A DNA stretch of 64,000 bases from RYN-230 sp963717125 (GCA_963717125.1 CAVQVG010000019.1:434001-498000); one strand, 5' to 3'; numbered from the stretch's first letter, positions 33,209 through 42,524 are shown. Notes: generated by a model not told the origin, from the letters alone. Made by a program: numbers and translations.

Positions 33209-36055
33209 GTGGCCATGGTGGTGAGCCTGCCCGTGCCGTTCTCGGGCCGAGACGCTCAGCTGGCCGCGTTGAGCGAGCAACTTGACCGGGCCTGGTCTGG
33301 CGTTGGCACGGTGGTCCTGGTCGAGGGGGACGCCGGGATGGGCAAGAGCCGGCTCCTGGAGGAGACGGCGATGGTGGCACGCCGCCGCCGGTTCCGGGTC
33401 GGGACGTGCGCGGCTGATCCCGGCGACGGCATGGTCGAACTGGCGACTCTGATGGCGGCGCTGTTCGATGGGCCTGACCCGATCCTGGACCGGGCTGAGC
33501 TCCCAGACTTGCATGCCTTGCCCGAGCAGAGGTACTGGCTGCTCCAGGATCTTCAGGGTTTGCTGGAGCGAGCAGCGCTGGAGGCGCCGCTGCTGATTTG
33601 CCTTGACGACTTGCAGTGGGCAGACGGCGGCACGGCGGCTGCCCTGCGAGCTCTCCCGAACCGGCTGGCGACGGTCCCCGTCGCCTGGATCCTCGCTTTC
33701 CGGCCCAGTCCCGGCTCTCGCCAGATCCAGAGTGCCGTCGACCACCTGATGCGCAGCGGAGCCGGGAAGATGGTCCTTGGCCCTCTCGGTGACGCAGCCG
33801 TACGGCAGGTGACCTCCGGTGTCCTGCGGGCGGAGCCCGGCGGCGATCTGCTGAGGATGGCTGACCGCGCTGGCGGTAACCCGTTCTTCCTCGTTGAGAT
33901 GCTCTGGGGCCTGAGAGAAGAGCAGCTCGTACGCATCGAAGCTGGCCGGGCTGAGTTGGTGGAGGCTCGGCTTCCGCGCCGGGTGGGGGACAACATGCGG
34001 CGGCGGCTGGACCAGATGCCGGAACTGGCGCATCAGGTAGCGGCCGTGGCCACCGCGCTGGGCCGGAGGTTTTCGCTCGATGATCTGGCCGCGATGCTTG
34101 ATCGCCCGCCATCAGCGTTGCTGGGCCCGGTGGAGGAAGTGCTGCACGCGGGCCTATTCGTTGCGAGCGGGGAGATGCTCACCTTCCGCCACGACTTGCT
34201 CCTGGAGGCGGTCCGGGCCAGCTTGCCCCTGCCGGTGAGCCGGGCCCTCGATCGCCAGGCGGCCACCGTCCTGATCGCCCGGGGCGCGATGCCGCTCGAG
34301 GTGGCGGCCCGGCTGGCAGCGAGCGCCGAGCCGGGAGACGAGATCGCGATCACGACCCTGTCGCAGGCCGCCGACGCGCTGGACGCAACCGATCCTGGGG
34401 CGGCCGCCGACCTGAGTCGGCGGGCCCTCGACCTCGCACCGCGCGATCATCCATTGCGCAGGGCACTCGTGGCCCAAACCGCTGTTCGCTTGCATGCCGC
34501 TGGGCGCGGTGAGGAAGCGAAGGCTTTCGCCGACACCGCTTTGCGCCAGGCGCTGCCGCCGGAGGAAGAAGCTGACTTCCAGCTGATAATTGCCGGCATG
34601 TTCGCGATTTCGCCCGACATACGCGCGGACTCCTGCCGCAAGGGGCTTGCCCTCCCGGATATCTCCGTGGACCTCCGCTCCCTCCTGTCCGCCAACCTGT
34701 TTCACAATCTGGTGACCGCGGGCCGGCTGGACGAAGCGCGCGCCGCGCTCCCAGCGGCGCGGGAAGCAGTTGACAAGTCCGACGATGCGCGTGGTCGTTT
34801 CATCCTGGAACTTGCCGACTCTGGCCTGACCTATGCCGACGGCTCTTTCGCACCAGCGCTCGAACTCGTGGAGTCCGCTCAGCGGAGCGGTCGTGTAGCG
34901 GCCGGCGAGCCAGGGCTGTCACCTCAGGACTGGCGTGTTCTGCAAGCCCGGCGGCAACTCGCCACACAGTGGCTTTGCGATTCACTCACTGTCCTCGACC
35001 GGATCGACGAATCGCTGCAGATCTCAATCGACAGCATCGCTGCCGCCCAGCACGAGCGGCAGGCCTGGGCTCTGGGTATCTTCGAGACCGGGCGGGCAAG
35101 GCAACTGCTCCAGCTAGGCCGGGTCACGGATGCCGGCGCGGCCCTCGGAGAGCTGTTCACCCCGGACATGGCGCATCAGGTCGTCAGCGTCCTGGATGCG
35201 GCAGGAGTCGCCGCTCTTGGCCGCGTGGCGATGCACACCGGTGACCGGAACCTGGCGCGGCAGGCAACGGAGATCGCTCAGGTGATGCTCACCCAGGATG
35301 CTCCCAGCGTCCGCCGGCACGCCGCCTGGTTGCTCACCCTGCAGGCCATGGCTGACGGCGACGCGCGCCGCGCCCGGGAGTGCCTGTGCCTCCTCGGTGA
35401 GGAGGAGCGCATGTCGCTACTTCCCCTGTTCCCCATGGACGTCACCGACGAGGTACAGCTGATCCGCATCGCCCTCGCCGCGGACGACACTGAGCTCGCG
35501 GAACACACCGTCGGCACTGTCCGGCGCCGTTCGCAGCTCAACCGCGATGTGAGGTCCCTGGAAGCCGCCACGGCGCACGCAACCGGCCTCATCAACCACA
35601 GCGAGAAGGAGCTTGCCGAGGCAGTGGAGCTCTACGAGCAGGGCCCCCGGCCACTAGCACTTGCCTCAGCGCTGGAGGATCTGGGTGGTGTTGCCGTGGA
35701 CAGCGGCGGAACCCGCCGCGGTATCGCTGCGTTCAACCGGGCGCTCGCGCTCTACGCCGGAGCCGGGGCTAGCTGGGATGCCGGCCGGGTGCGGCAGCGG
35801 CTGCGGTCCCTGGGAGTGCGCCGCCGAGTGGTGCCGACACAGCGCCCCGATACTGGCTGGGCCGCGATGACCGACTCTGAGCTCGCCGTTGCGCGGCTCG
35901 TGGCTCAAGGTCTGACGAACCGGGAGGTGGGCGAGCGCCTCTTCGTATCGCCCCATACTGTGAGCGGCCACCTGCGCCATGTCTTCATGAAGCTCCGGGT
36001 AAATTCACGAGTCGACCTGGCCCGTATCGCCGCCGGGCACGAGGAGAGACGCTGA
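33209..36055 (+). CDS. LAL-type LuxR family transcriptional regulator
   Basis: A large ATP-binding LuxR regulator of ~948 residues. The AAA/STAND module opens with FSGRDAQLAALSEQL, followed by Walker A GDAGMGKSRLL (~residue 40) and Walker B-like LLICLDDLQWAD. A long helical TPR-like middle (~residues 350-860) follows. The C-terminal LuxR HTH reads LTNREVGERLFVSPHTVSGHLRHVFMKL. LAL proteins are signal-integrating activators of secondary-metabolite and catabolic genes. Starts at GTG 33209 (GGTAGGG site) or ATG 33215. The open frame extends further upstream through the LysR gene but that part is not homologous. Its target is unknown. Confidence 0.9.
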   Translation: MAMVVSLPVPFSGRDAQLAALSEQLDRAWSGVGTVVLVEGDAGMGKSRLLEETAMVARRRRFRVGTCAADPGDGMVELATLMAALFDGPDPILDRAELPDLHALPEQRYWLLQDLQGLLERAALEAPLLICLDDLQWADGGTAAALRALPNRLATVPVAWILAFRPSPGSRQIQSAVDHLMRSGAGKMVLGPLGDAAVRQVTSGVLRAEPGGDLLRMADRAGGNPFFLVEMLWGLREEQLVRIEAGRAELVEARLPRRVGDNMRRRLDQMPELAHQVAAVATALGRRFSLDDLAAMLDRPPSALLGPVEEVLHAGLFVASGEMLTFRHDLLLEAVRASLPLPVSRALDRQAATVLIARGAMPLEVAARLAASAEPGDEIAITTLSQAADALDATDPGAAADLSRRALDLAPRDHPLRRALVAQTAVRLHAAGRGEEAKAFADTALRQALPPEEEADFQLIIAGMFAISPDIRADSCRKGLALPDISVDLRSLLSANLFHNLVTAGRLDEARAALPAAREAVDKSDDARGRFILELADSGLTYADGSFAPALELVESAQRSGRVAAGEPGLSPQDWRVLQARRQLATQWLCDSLTVLDRIDESLQISIDSIAAAQHERQAWALGIFETGRARQLLQLGRVTDAGAALGELFTPDMAHQVVSVLDAAGVAALGRVAMHTGDRNLARQATEIAQVMLTQDAPSVRRHAAWLLTLQAMADGDARRARECLCLLGEEERMSLLPLFPMDVTDEVQLIRIALAADDTELAEHTVGTVRRRSQLNRDVRSLEAATAHATGLINHSEKELAEAVELYEQGPRPLALASALEDLGGVAVDSGGTRRGIAAFNRALALYAGAGASWDAGRVRQRLRSLGVRRRVVPTQRPDTGWAAMTDSELAVARLVAQGLTNREVGERLFVSPHTVSGHLRHVFMKLRVNSRVDLARIAAGHEERR

Positions 36056-36074
36056 GCTCGCCCGCTTGGCCGCC

Positions 36075-36431
36075 TCATCCGGCGATGAGGTCGAACTCGT
36101 TGCCTTCGATGTCAGCGAAGGTCGTCCAGCGGGCCCCCGCTTTCTCGACGTCGCGGAGATTCCGGGCCCCCAGGCTGAACAGGCGCAACGTCTCGGCTTC
36201 CAGGTTGTCGGTGACGAGGTCGAGGTGGAGGCGATTCTTGACGACCTTCGTCTCGGGTACCTGGTGGAACGCGAGCCGCGGTCCGCTGGTGGCCTGGTCG
36301 CCGGCGAGCAGCACGGCGTTCTCGGCGGTGGCGCCGTCCGCGACCTGCCGGTCCAGGACGGCGCCCCAGAACCGGGCCAGCGCGGCGGCGTCGGCGCAAT
36401 CGACCGATAGGCCGAGGACCTTGTTGCTCAT
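36075..36431 (-). CDS. VOC (glyoxalase/bleomycin-resistance) family protein
   Basis: A protein of about 118 residues with a single VOC fold: VLGLSVDCADAAALARFWGAVLDRQV, then RLAFHQVPETKVVKNRLHLDLVTDN, ending ARWTTFADIEGNEFDLI. His and Glu (HLDL... EFDL) are in metal-ligand positions. It belongs to the common actinobacterial glyoxalase-like group of unknown substrate. Starts at 36431 (MSNKVLG). Tail-to-tail with the LAL regulator; head of a small minus-strand cluster with tautomerase and hydrolase. Confidence 0.85.
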   Translation of the reverse strand: MSNKVLGLSVDCADAAALARFWGAVLDRQVADGATAENAVLLAGDQATSGPRLAFHQVPETKVVKNRLHLDLVTDNLEAETLRLFSLGARNLRDVEKAGARWTTFADIEGNEFDLIAG

Positions 36432-36461
36432 GGTCGATATTCCCTTCACGCTGCCAAGCAG

Positions 36462-36905
36462 CTACGTGCTGGACGCGTTCTTGTTGAGTTCCGCGATCTG
36501 GGCGCGTGCGGCGCTGACGAGTTCGGCGTTGGTGTTCGCGTGCCCGTTCAGGCCCCATCCGCCGTCGGGCGCCTCGGTCAGCAGCACCCAGGTCCGGTCG
36601 GCCAGAGTGGGGTCGCCGGCCGCGGCGGCGATGATGCCGGTGAGCTGGCGGACGACCGCGAGTTGCTTGTCGCGATCCAGCGCACCGGAGTTGGTCAGGA
36701 CCTGAACGCGGACATAGTTGCTGTCGCCGTCGACGTTGGCCAGGCAGCCGGCCGGGAGGTCATGGACGAACGCCGCGGTGTTCTTACGGAACATCGGGAT
36801 GTCCGGGACCTGCTCGATCGTCATGACGGCGGTAGCGAGATCCACGGCCAGCCGGTGCGGGTCGGCGAACGTGCCAGCTGCGGCGTAGGCGTCAATCATG
36901 GGCAT
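36462..36905 (-). CDS. Tautomerase family protein
   Basis: A 147-residue protein starting MPMIDAYAAAGTF, which leaves Pro2 as the N-terminal catalytic base after Met removal, as in 4-oxalocrotonate tautomerase-like enzymes. At this length it is likely a fused two-unit or cis-CaaD-like version, with VRVQVLTNSGALDRDKQLAVVRQLTGII as the second beta-alpha unit. It probably isomerises or dehalogenates small keto acids. Between the VOC gene and an alpha/beta hydrolase gene on the same strand. Confidence 0.78.
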   Translation of the reverse strand: MPMIDAYAAAGTFADPHRLAVDLATAVMTIEQVPDIPMFRKNTAAFVHDLPAGCLANVDGDSNYVRVQVLTNSGALDRDKQLAVVRQLTGIIAAAAGDPTLADRTWVLLTEAPDGGWGLNGHANTNAELVSAARAQIAELNKNASST

Positions 36906-36966
36906 GAGGAGAATCCTTCCAGTCTTGATGTGCCGCTAGCTGCCCAGACTTGGGCGCCGCGGCCGT

Positions 36967-37812
36967 TTAGCCCGGCTCGGCGAGGAACCCGCCGACATCC
37001 GTGGCGAACTCGGCGTGATGCTGAAACAGGAACCCGTGGGCCGCGTCGGGGTAGATCTTGACCCCGGCCTGCGGGATCAGGCCGGCCAGCAGATGCGAGT
37101 AATGCGGCAGGATCATCGGGTCGCTGTCGCCGTTGGCAACGAACACCGGCAGGTCGATGGCACTGAGTCGCTGCAGCAGCGCATGGTCGGGGATTCCCCA
37201 GGTACAGACCGCGTCGTACTGGGCGTTGCGGGTCGCCCAGGTGGTTGCCTGGTCCCGGTCCTCGGTTCTGGCGTACATGCGCTGCAGGGCCTCCGTGCCG
37301 GCTTGCCGGCTCGCAGGTGAGGCGGTGAAGAACACGCTGAGGTACTGTTCCGGGCCGGGCTGGAGTCGGCCGACGGCGCCGATCACCTCCGGGGCCCAGC
37401 CGTGCATCCCGGCGGCGCCCTGCGGCGCCGCGGACGCCAGGACCAGCCGGTTGAGGATGCCGGGCCGGATCAGGGCGATCTCCTGCGCGACGAAGCTGCC
37501 GATAGAGAACCCCAGCAGGTCGACCTGGTCGAGGTCCATAGCGATCAGGAAGGCGATGGCATCGTGGGCCATCTGGGTCACCGTGGCCGGGGTGGTCCCG
37601 GTCGAGCCGCCGACCCCGGCGTTGTCGAACGTCAGGACGCGGCGGCCGGACGCCAGCGCGTCGACCAGGGCCGGATCCCAGTTGTCGAGGTTGCCGCGGA
37701 AGTGCTGCAGCAGCACCAGCGGGAGAGCGCCCTCACCCACATCGCGGAAGGCATACTCGATGCCGTTCGCGGCCTTGACTGACTTGTTGGGAACGGTCGA
37801 ATACGTCGGCAT
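36967..37812 (-). CDS. Alpha/beta hydrolase
   Basis: A 281-residue hydrolase. Oxyanion region LVLLQHFRGNLDNWDP, nucleophile elbow LGFSIGSFVAQE with Ser, acid DSDPMI and C-terminal His in AAHGFLFQHH. The shape matches chloroperoxidase/esterase-like enzymes used against small esters, lactones or C-C bonds. The start at 37812 (MPTYSTVPNK) fits the family; the longer frame is not supported. It probably forms a three-gene unit with the tautomerase and VOC genes. Confidence 0.87.
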   Translation of the reverse strand: MPTYSTVPNKSVKAANGIEYAFRDVGEGALPLVLLQHFRGNLDNWDPALVDALASGRRVLTFDNAGVGGSTGTTPATVTQMAHDAIAFLIAMDLDQVDLLGFSIGSFVAQEIALIRPGILNRLVLASAAPQGAAGMHGWAPEVIGAVGRLQPGPEQYLSVFFTASPASRQAGTEALQRMYARTEDRDQATTWATRNAQYDAVCTWGIPDHALLQRLSAIDLPVFVANGDSDPMILPHYSHLLAGLIPQAGVKIYPDAAHGFLFQHHAEFATDVGGFLAEPG

Positions 37813-37863
37813 CAGCCCTGCCTCTGCGTTGAGCTTGTCACTCCAGAGTCGCCCCAAGGTCAT

Positions 37864-37956
37864 CAGCCGACACGACGCGAACGTGCCATCTGTAAACGCG
37901 TCGGGGAGCAGGCGCCGTGCGACAAGAGAGATGGCACGTTCGTGCCGTGTCGGCTG
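37864..37956. repeat. 28-bp imperfect inverted repeat with 37-bp spacer
   Basis: Left arm 37864-37891 and right arm 37929-37956 match in 26 of 28 positions as inverted copies (both contain CAGCCGACACG and CGAACGTGCCATCT on one strand or the other). It lies in the 292-bp gap upstream of the hydrolase. The rest of that gap shows no gene. It could be a structured RNA element, a decayed miniature transposon, or paired regulator sites. Confidence 0.7.
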
Positions 37957-38104
37957 AGCGCCCCGGATCGACACTGGAGCACAGACAGGCCAAGGTCATC
38001 CTCAAGGCGGTCCGGGCCACCGGAAGATGGCTGCCCTGCTTGACCATCTCAACGTCAGCGTGCCTGACTTGCTGGTCACCAGCTAAGCCGGATGACAACA
38101 GGTA

Positions 38105-39078
38105 TCAAGCGGGTTCGCGCGGCCACAGTGCTGCTAGTTGCGCGGGGCTGATGTTGCCCCCGCTGCAGACGATCGCCACCTTCCGGCCCGCGAACCGCTG
38201 AGGAGCGCCCAGCACCGCCGCCAGGGCGGCTGCGCCGCCGGCTCGACGAGATTGCGCGTCTTCTCGATCATCACCCGCGTCGCGGCCTTCAGCGCATCCT
38301 CTGAGACCAAGACGAAGTCGTCCAGCAGATCCCGCAGGATCCGCTGCGGCAGTTCGAACGCGGTCCTGCTGGCCAGCCCCTCCGCGAACGTGCTGGTGGT
38401 GTCCTCGACAAGCGTGCCCGCCTGCCAGGAGCGGTAGGCGGCGGGGGCCGCCTCGGACTGCACGCCGATCACCTCGATCGACGGGCGCACGGCCCTGGCG
38501 ACCACACAGGCCCCCGCCGCCCCGCTGCCGCCGCCGACCGGGACTACGATCACCTCGGTGTCTGGCTGCGCCTCAAGGATCTCCAGCGTGCAGGTGGCCA
38601 CGCCCGCGATGAGCGACGGCTCGTTCCCGGAGTGGATGTACCGGTAAGCATGCTCGGTGGCCTGCTTCTCACAATGCTCGCGGGCCTCGTCGAAGTCACG
38701 GCCGTAATGGACCACCTCGGCGCCCAGGGCGCGCATGGACTCGACCTTCACCGGGTTGGCCTGCTCAGGCACGCAGATCACCGCCCGCACGCCGAACAAG
38801 TCCGCTGCGTAGGCAACCGACTGGCCATGATTGCCGGTCGAGGCGGCGATGACACCCCGGCGCCGCTCATCCGCGCCCAGCTGGCTGACCAGGTTCACAC
38901 CGCCGCGGACTTTGAACGCGCCCACAGGCTGATGGTTCTCGTGCTTGACCCACACCTGAGCCCCGGTCATGACATCCAGCGCCGGGTAACGATACAGCGG
39001 AGTCGCCCGCAGGTAGGGCGTGATGCGCTGACGCGCCGCGAGGACGTCAGCAAGGTCTGGCACCGGGGAGACGGTCAT
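38105..39078 (-). pseudogene. Threonine/serine dehydratase (PLP fold II), frameshifted
   Basis: An otherwise typical enzyme: PLP-binding Lys in GAFKVRGG, ASTGNHGQSVAYAA, VVPVGGGSGAAG and VIGVQSEAAPAAYRSW. One base is missing near 38243, after NLVEPA. The native ending (GAAALAAVLG... KVAIVCSGGNISPAQLAAL) is readable in the next frame, to a TGA at 38105. The broken version would lose the last ~45 residues, including the phosphate-binding SGGN loop. Whether this is decay or an assembly error cannot be told here. Starts at 39078. Confidence 0.8.
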
Positions 39079-39127
39079 GCCACGTGTGTACCACGGCACG
39101 CACTCGGCAAGCCTAATGAGTGACGGG

Positions 39128-39380
39128 TCACAGGAGCCTGACGTTGCGGTTAACCGTTTCGATAACCTCGTCCATCTTGCCGCTCAGCACCTGCTTGGCG
39201 ATGCTGAGCGTGAAGCCCTTGGCTGTCTCGGCCGGGACATGGGAGGGCAGGGCCAGCGCGTAGCGGTCCACCACCACGTCCACCACGACGGGCCCGTCGG
39301 TGTGGGCCAGCGCCGCCGCCACGGCGTCGCGCACGTCGCCGGGCTCCTCAACGCGGATGCCGCGGGCGCCAAGCGTGTTC
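39128..39380 (-). pseudogene. C-terminal fragment of a TPP-dependent oxidase (PoxB-like)
   Basis: About 84 codons matching the end of pyruvate oxidase/acetolactate-synthase-like enzymes: LGARGIRVEEPGDVRDAVAAALAHTDGPVVVDVVVD, then LALPSHVPAETAKGFTLSIAKQVLSGKMDEVIE. The frame upstream of 39380 loses homology at once, and no PP or TPP domain remains. It is a relic of a mostly deleted gene. Confidence 0.7.
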
Positions 39381-39482
39381 TGTGGATGGCGTGACCTGCG
39401 AAGGTCGCGAACGCATCCAAGTTTTACCGCTCCTCAGGAGATACGCATACTGTCAGAGTTGCTGGTTCCTTTCGCCTCCCGA

Positions 39483-39968
39483 TCAGCTCGTCATGCTGGC
39501 GAACATGCCGGGCTCGTAGGAACCCCCCTTTTGGCGGACGATCACGCCGAGCCGGTTGGCCGCGTTGATCATGGCGACCAGGGAGACCAGCGCGGCGATC
39601 TGGTCGTCGTCGTAGTGCTTGCGCACCTGGGCCCAGGTCTCGTCGGACACTCCATGGTGGGCGTCGGCGAGCCGGGTACCCTCCTCGGCGAGCGCCAGCG
39701 CGGCCCGCTCGGCCTCCGTGAACACGGTGGACTCGCGCCAGGCGGCGATCAGGTTGAGCCGGACCGCGGTTTCACCGGCCGCTGCGGCCTCCTTGGTGTG
39801 GAGGTCGAGGCACCAACCGCAGCCGTTGATCTGGCTGGCGCGCAGCCCCACCAGCTCCTGCGTGGACTTCGGCAGCGGCGACTGCGCGATCACCAGGCTG
39901 GCGTTGGCGAACCGCTTGCTGAACTTGGCGCCGATCTCGTTGCCGAACATGTTGAATCGGGGTTCCAT
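39483..39968 (-). CDS. Carboxymuconolactone decarboxylase family (AhpD-like) protein
   Basis: A 161-residue all-helical protein with the AhpD-like redox motif in INGCGWCLDLHTKEA (CxxC plus His), and GLRASQ before it. CMD-family proteins of this size act as peroxidases or detoxifying reductases and are the typical target gene of ECF41 sigma factors. It is divergent from such a sigma factor gene and has its own exact ECF41-type promoter at 40019-40045. Starts at 39968 (MEPRFNMFG). Confidence 0.9.
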   Translation of the reverse strand: MEPRFNMFGNEIGAKFSKRFANASLVIAQSPLPKSTQELVGLRASQINGCGWCLDLHTKEAAAAGETAVRLNLIAAWRESTVFTEAERAALALAEEGTRLADAHHGVSDETWAQVRKHYDDDQIAALVSLVAMINAANRLGVIVRQKGGSYEPGMFASMTS

Positions 39969-40018
39969 GGCTTCGTCCTCACTCGGGGTGTTGCGTGCTG
40001 CCGGACCGACGAACACGA

Positions 40019-40045
40019 GACGCCGGCGACCCGATCCCTGTGACA
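40019..40045 (-). promoter_or_regulatory. ECF41-type promoter of the CMD gene
   Basis: On the minus strand, TGTCACA (40045-40039) is followed after exactly 16 nt by CGTC (40022-40019). This is the published ECF41 consensus -35 and -10 pair. The CMD start codon lies about 50 nt downstream. Confidence 0.82.
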
Positions 40046-40080
40046 ACGCAGCGGGCAACAAGGACCGGCTACCGTCTCGG

Positions 40081-40107
40081 TGTCACAAAACGGCGAGGCC
40101 CGGCGTC
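40081..40107 (+). promoter_or_regulatory. ECF41-type promoter of the sigma factor gene
   Basis: On the plus strand, TGTCACA (40081-40087) is followed after exactly 16 nt by CGTC (40104-40107). It is the same motif as the divergent CMD promoter. The sigma factor ATG is 39 nt downstream, indicating positive autoregulation. Confidence 0.82.
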
Positions 40108-40146
40108 TGGTGGGTAACGCAGTCGAGAGTGAAGAGGAGCCCACCC

Positions 40147-41087
40147 ATGGCCGGCATGTCGCGGACCGCGCCAGAAGGTCCCGGCGGGAGCATGAGCCGC
40201 GACGGCGGCCCGGACCCCGCCACCGAGGCGTTCCTCACCCACCGCAACCTGTTGTTCACCGTCGCCTACGAGATGCTCGGCTCAGCCGCCGACGCCGAGG
40301 ACGTCCTGCAGGAGACCTGGCTGCGGTGGGCGGGCGTCGATCTCGACGCTGTGCGGGATCAGCGTGCATATCTGGTCCGGATCACCACCCGCCAGGCGCT
40401 GAGCCGGCTGCGTACGCTCGGCCGGCGCAAGGAGTCCTACGTCGGCCCCTGGCTGCCCGAGCCGCTGCTGACCGCGCCCGACGTGGCCGAGGACGTCGTG
40501 CTGGCCGAGAGCGTCTCGATGGCGATGCTGTTGGTGCTCGAGACGCTCAGGCCGACCGAGCGGGCGGTGTTCGTGCTGCGCGAGGTCTTCGATCTGGAGT
40601 ATGACGAGATCGCCGAAGCCGTCGGCAAGAGCCCGGCCGCGGTCCGCCAGATCGCGCACCGGGCACGGGTACACGTCGCTGCGCGCCGGCCGCGCGGGGT
40701 TATTTCCCCGGCCGAGACCCGGGACGCGCTCGAGGCGTTCCGGCGGGCGGCCGAAACGGGCGATCTGCAGAGCCTGCTCGACATGCTCGCGCCGGATGTC
40801 GTCCTGTTGGGTGACGGTGGCGGAGTCGTGCAGGCCGTGGTGCGGCCCATCGTCGGGCCGGCCGGGTGGCCCGCTTGCTGACCGCCGGGCTGGGCCGGAT
40901 CGCCGCCGCGGCCTCGCTGCAGCCGGCGCACGTCAACGGCTACCCGGCACTGATCCTCCGCCTCAACGGTGAGATCGACACCGTCATAGCGGTACGCACC
41001 GGCGACGGCCTCATCACCGGGCTGTACGCCGTGCGCAATCCCGAGAAGCTGTCGCACCTGGAGCAGGAGACCATCCTGCGCCGCTGA
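40147..41087 (+). pseudogene. ECF41 (SigJ-like) sigma factor with frameshifted SnoaL-like extension
   Basis: The sigma core is intact: region 2 (FLTHRNLLFTVAYEMLGSAADAEDVLQETWLRW) and region 4 (RPTERAVFVLREVFDLEYDEIAEAVGKSPAAVRQIAHRAR). The C-terminal SnoaL-like regulatory domain starts (FRRAAETGDLQSLLDML-PDVVLLGDGGG) but its frame runs into a stop at 40881. The rest (ARLLTAGLGRIAAAASLQ... NPEKLSHL) continues in another frame from about 40857 to 41087. In ECF41 factors this extension controls activity, so the truncated product could be dysregulated or simply dead. The ATG at 40147 follows GAGGAG. Confidence 0.8.
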
Positions 41088-41372
41088 GTCTGCCGGTCAG
41101 TGGATGTTGGCGCAGAGCAGCGGCCGGAAGAAGATCGTGGGCTGGTGCCCATCCGGATCACCAGCCGGCTGCCGGGCAGCGGGCGGCCGGTGTAGTAGCT
41201 GGACAAGGTGGTGCGCCCATTGAGCGGGGCACGAATTACCGGGGAATGGCAAAGCTGTCCGGCACATAAAGACCTTTACGGGATGACCCAGCGGCGGACT
41301 TATCACCCGTGACAACATCATGACTGGTTCCCCGGTGCGGGCCTCGATGCCCGTCGCCGTACCCTGTGACTC
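41088..41372. other. Intergenic stretch without a supported gene
   Basis: 285 bp. On the minus strand short pieces such as SSYYTGRPLPGSRLVIR and, in another frame, QPTIFFRPLLCANIH read like protein but have no start or continuity. This may be a gene relic that I cannot identify. Confidence 0.4.
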
Positions 41373-41765
41373 GTGTACGACCACGACCTGGACGATGTAG
41401 CGGTTCTCGGGTGGGAGGAGTTCATCCTCCGCCAGTGGGAGTCTCTCTTCATCGGCTACCGGTCCTGGGCAGGCTTGCGAACGCTAGGCCGCCGGTGGAG
41501 TGACCTGATCGAGGCCGGTCTTGGCTGCTCACAGGACGTTGCCGACAGGCTGGTAAACGCCGTGGTCATCAACGCCCCGGACCGCCACCTGGAAGGTACG
41601 GCGGATGCCGCGGCCATTGTGTCCGCAATGACCGACGTGCTGGCAGACATCCCCGCCGCGCTGGCCGGTATGGCAGACCTGGAGCCAGCCGCCATCACCA
41701 TGCTGGTCAAGCAACACGCCCGGTTGCTCAGTTTCATCCGCGCCCAGGCACTGGGGCCCGGATAA
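41373..41765 (+). CDS. Hypothetical protein
   Basis: A 130-residue protein of unknown function from a GTG start (MYDHDLDDVAVLGWEEF). It is helical throughout, with VADRLVNAVVINAPDRHLEG and LADIPAALAGMADLEPAAITMLVKQHARLLSFI as regular amphipathic segments. No signal peptide or domain is recognised. It is isolated between the sigma factor remnant and the DHFR-like gene, with GC use like its neighbours. Confidence 0.55.
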   Translation: MYDHDLDDVAVLGWEEFILRQWESLFIGYRSWAGLRTLGRRWSDLIEAGLGCSQDVADRLVNAVVINAPDRHLEGTADAAAIVSAMTDVLADIPAALAGMADLEPAAITMLVKQHARLLSFIRAQALGPG

Positions 41766-41927
41766 CTCCTGAATCACCCGACCCCGCGGCGGGCGGGGTC
41801 TGGCTCGCCGCGGCACAAGTCCCGGCGCTATGGTTCGGATCTGCTCCCGGCGATGATTTCGGCCCGGGCCAACCGTCTGCCTGATACATCACGCCGGTGC
41901 GACGGCCTGACTGAGAGGAGAGAGCCG

Positions 41928-42524
41928 ATGGGCAAGGTGGTTGCAGGGATCACCATCTCCGTGGACGGTTTCATCACCGGGCCCGGCGATGGCCCTGGCT
42001 GTGGGCTCGGGGTCGGCGGCGAGCGCCTGCACTACTGGGTTTTCGGCGGGCCCTGGAGCTACGACTCGCCCGGGCGCGGGGAGGCGACCGGCCAGGACAA
42101 GGCCTGGCTGGAGGAGACAATCGGCGCCAACGGTGCGGTGATCGCAGGCCGCGGCACCTACGAGGCGGCCGGGCACTGGGGCGACAAGAACCCCTGGGGC
42201 ATCCCGTTCTTCGTGGTTACCCACCGCCCCGCAGAGCAGCCGCCGGGCGGCGACTTCGTCTTCGTCGGGAGCCTCGTCGAGGCGATCGACCAGGCCAAGG
42301 CTGCAGCCGACGACAAGCAGGTGCATGTGATGGGCGGCGCAGACGTCATCCGCCAGGCCCTGGCTGCCGGACTGGTCGAGGAGCTCACGATCATCATCGC
42401 CCCGGTGACCCTCGGCGCCGGCAAGCGCCTGTTCGACGGGTTCGGCGAATCCCTGGAACTCGAACACCTCGGAGTGCGCCAGTCCCCGCTCGCGACCTTC
42501 ATCGACTACCGCGTGAAGAAGTGA
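41928..42524 (+). CDS. Dihydrofolate reductase-like (RibD C-terminal family) protein
   Basis: A 198-residue protein of the DHFR/RibD-C superfamily common in actinobacteria: KVVAGITISVDGFITGPGD, then NGAVIAGRGTYEAAGHWGDKNPWG and HVMGGADVIRQALAAGLVEELTIIIAPVTLGAGKRLF. NADPH is the expected cofactor; the substrate is unknown. The ATG at 41928 follows GAGAGGAGAG. Its stop overlaps the next start (GTGA), so it is coupled to the PLP enzyme. Confidence 0.9.
   Translation: MGKVVAGITISVDGFITGPGDGPGCGLGVGGERLHYWVFGGPWSYDSPGRGEATGQDKAWLEETIGANGAVIAGRGTYEAAGHWGDKNPWGIPFFVVTHRPAEQPPGGDFVFVGSLVEAIDQAKAAADDKQVHVMGGADVIRQALAAGLVEELTIIIAPVTLGAGKRLFDGFGESLELEHLGVRQSPLATFIDYRVKK

Noticed and set aside
33209..36055. 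The LAL regulator as the RamR-like activator of the lanthipeptide operon
   Set aside because: RamR is a small response-regulator-type protein and adjoins ramC; this is a 948-residue LAL protein separated by two decayed genes. No sequence evidence links them.
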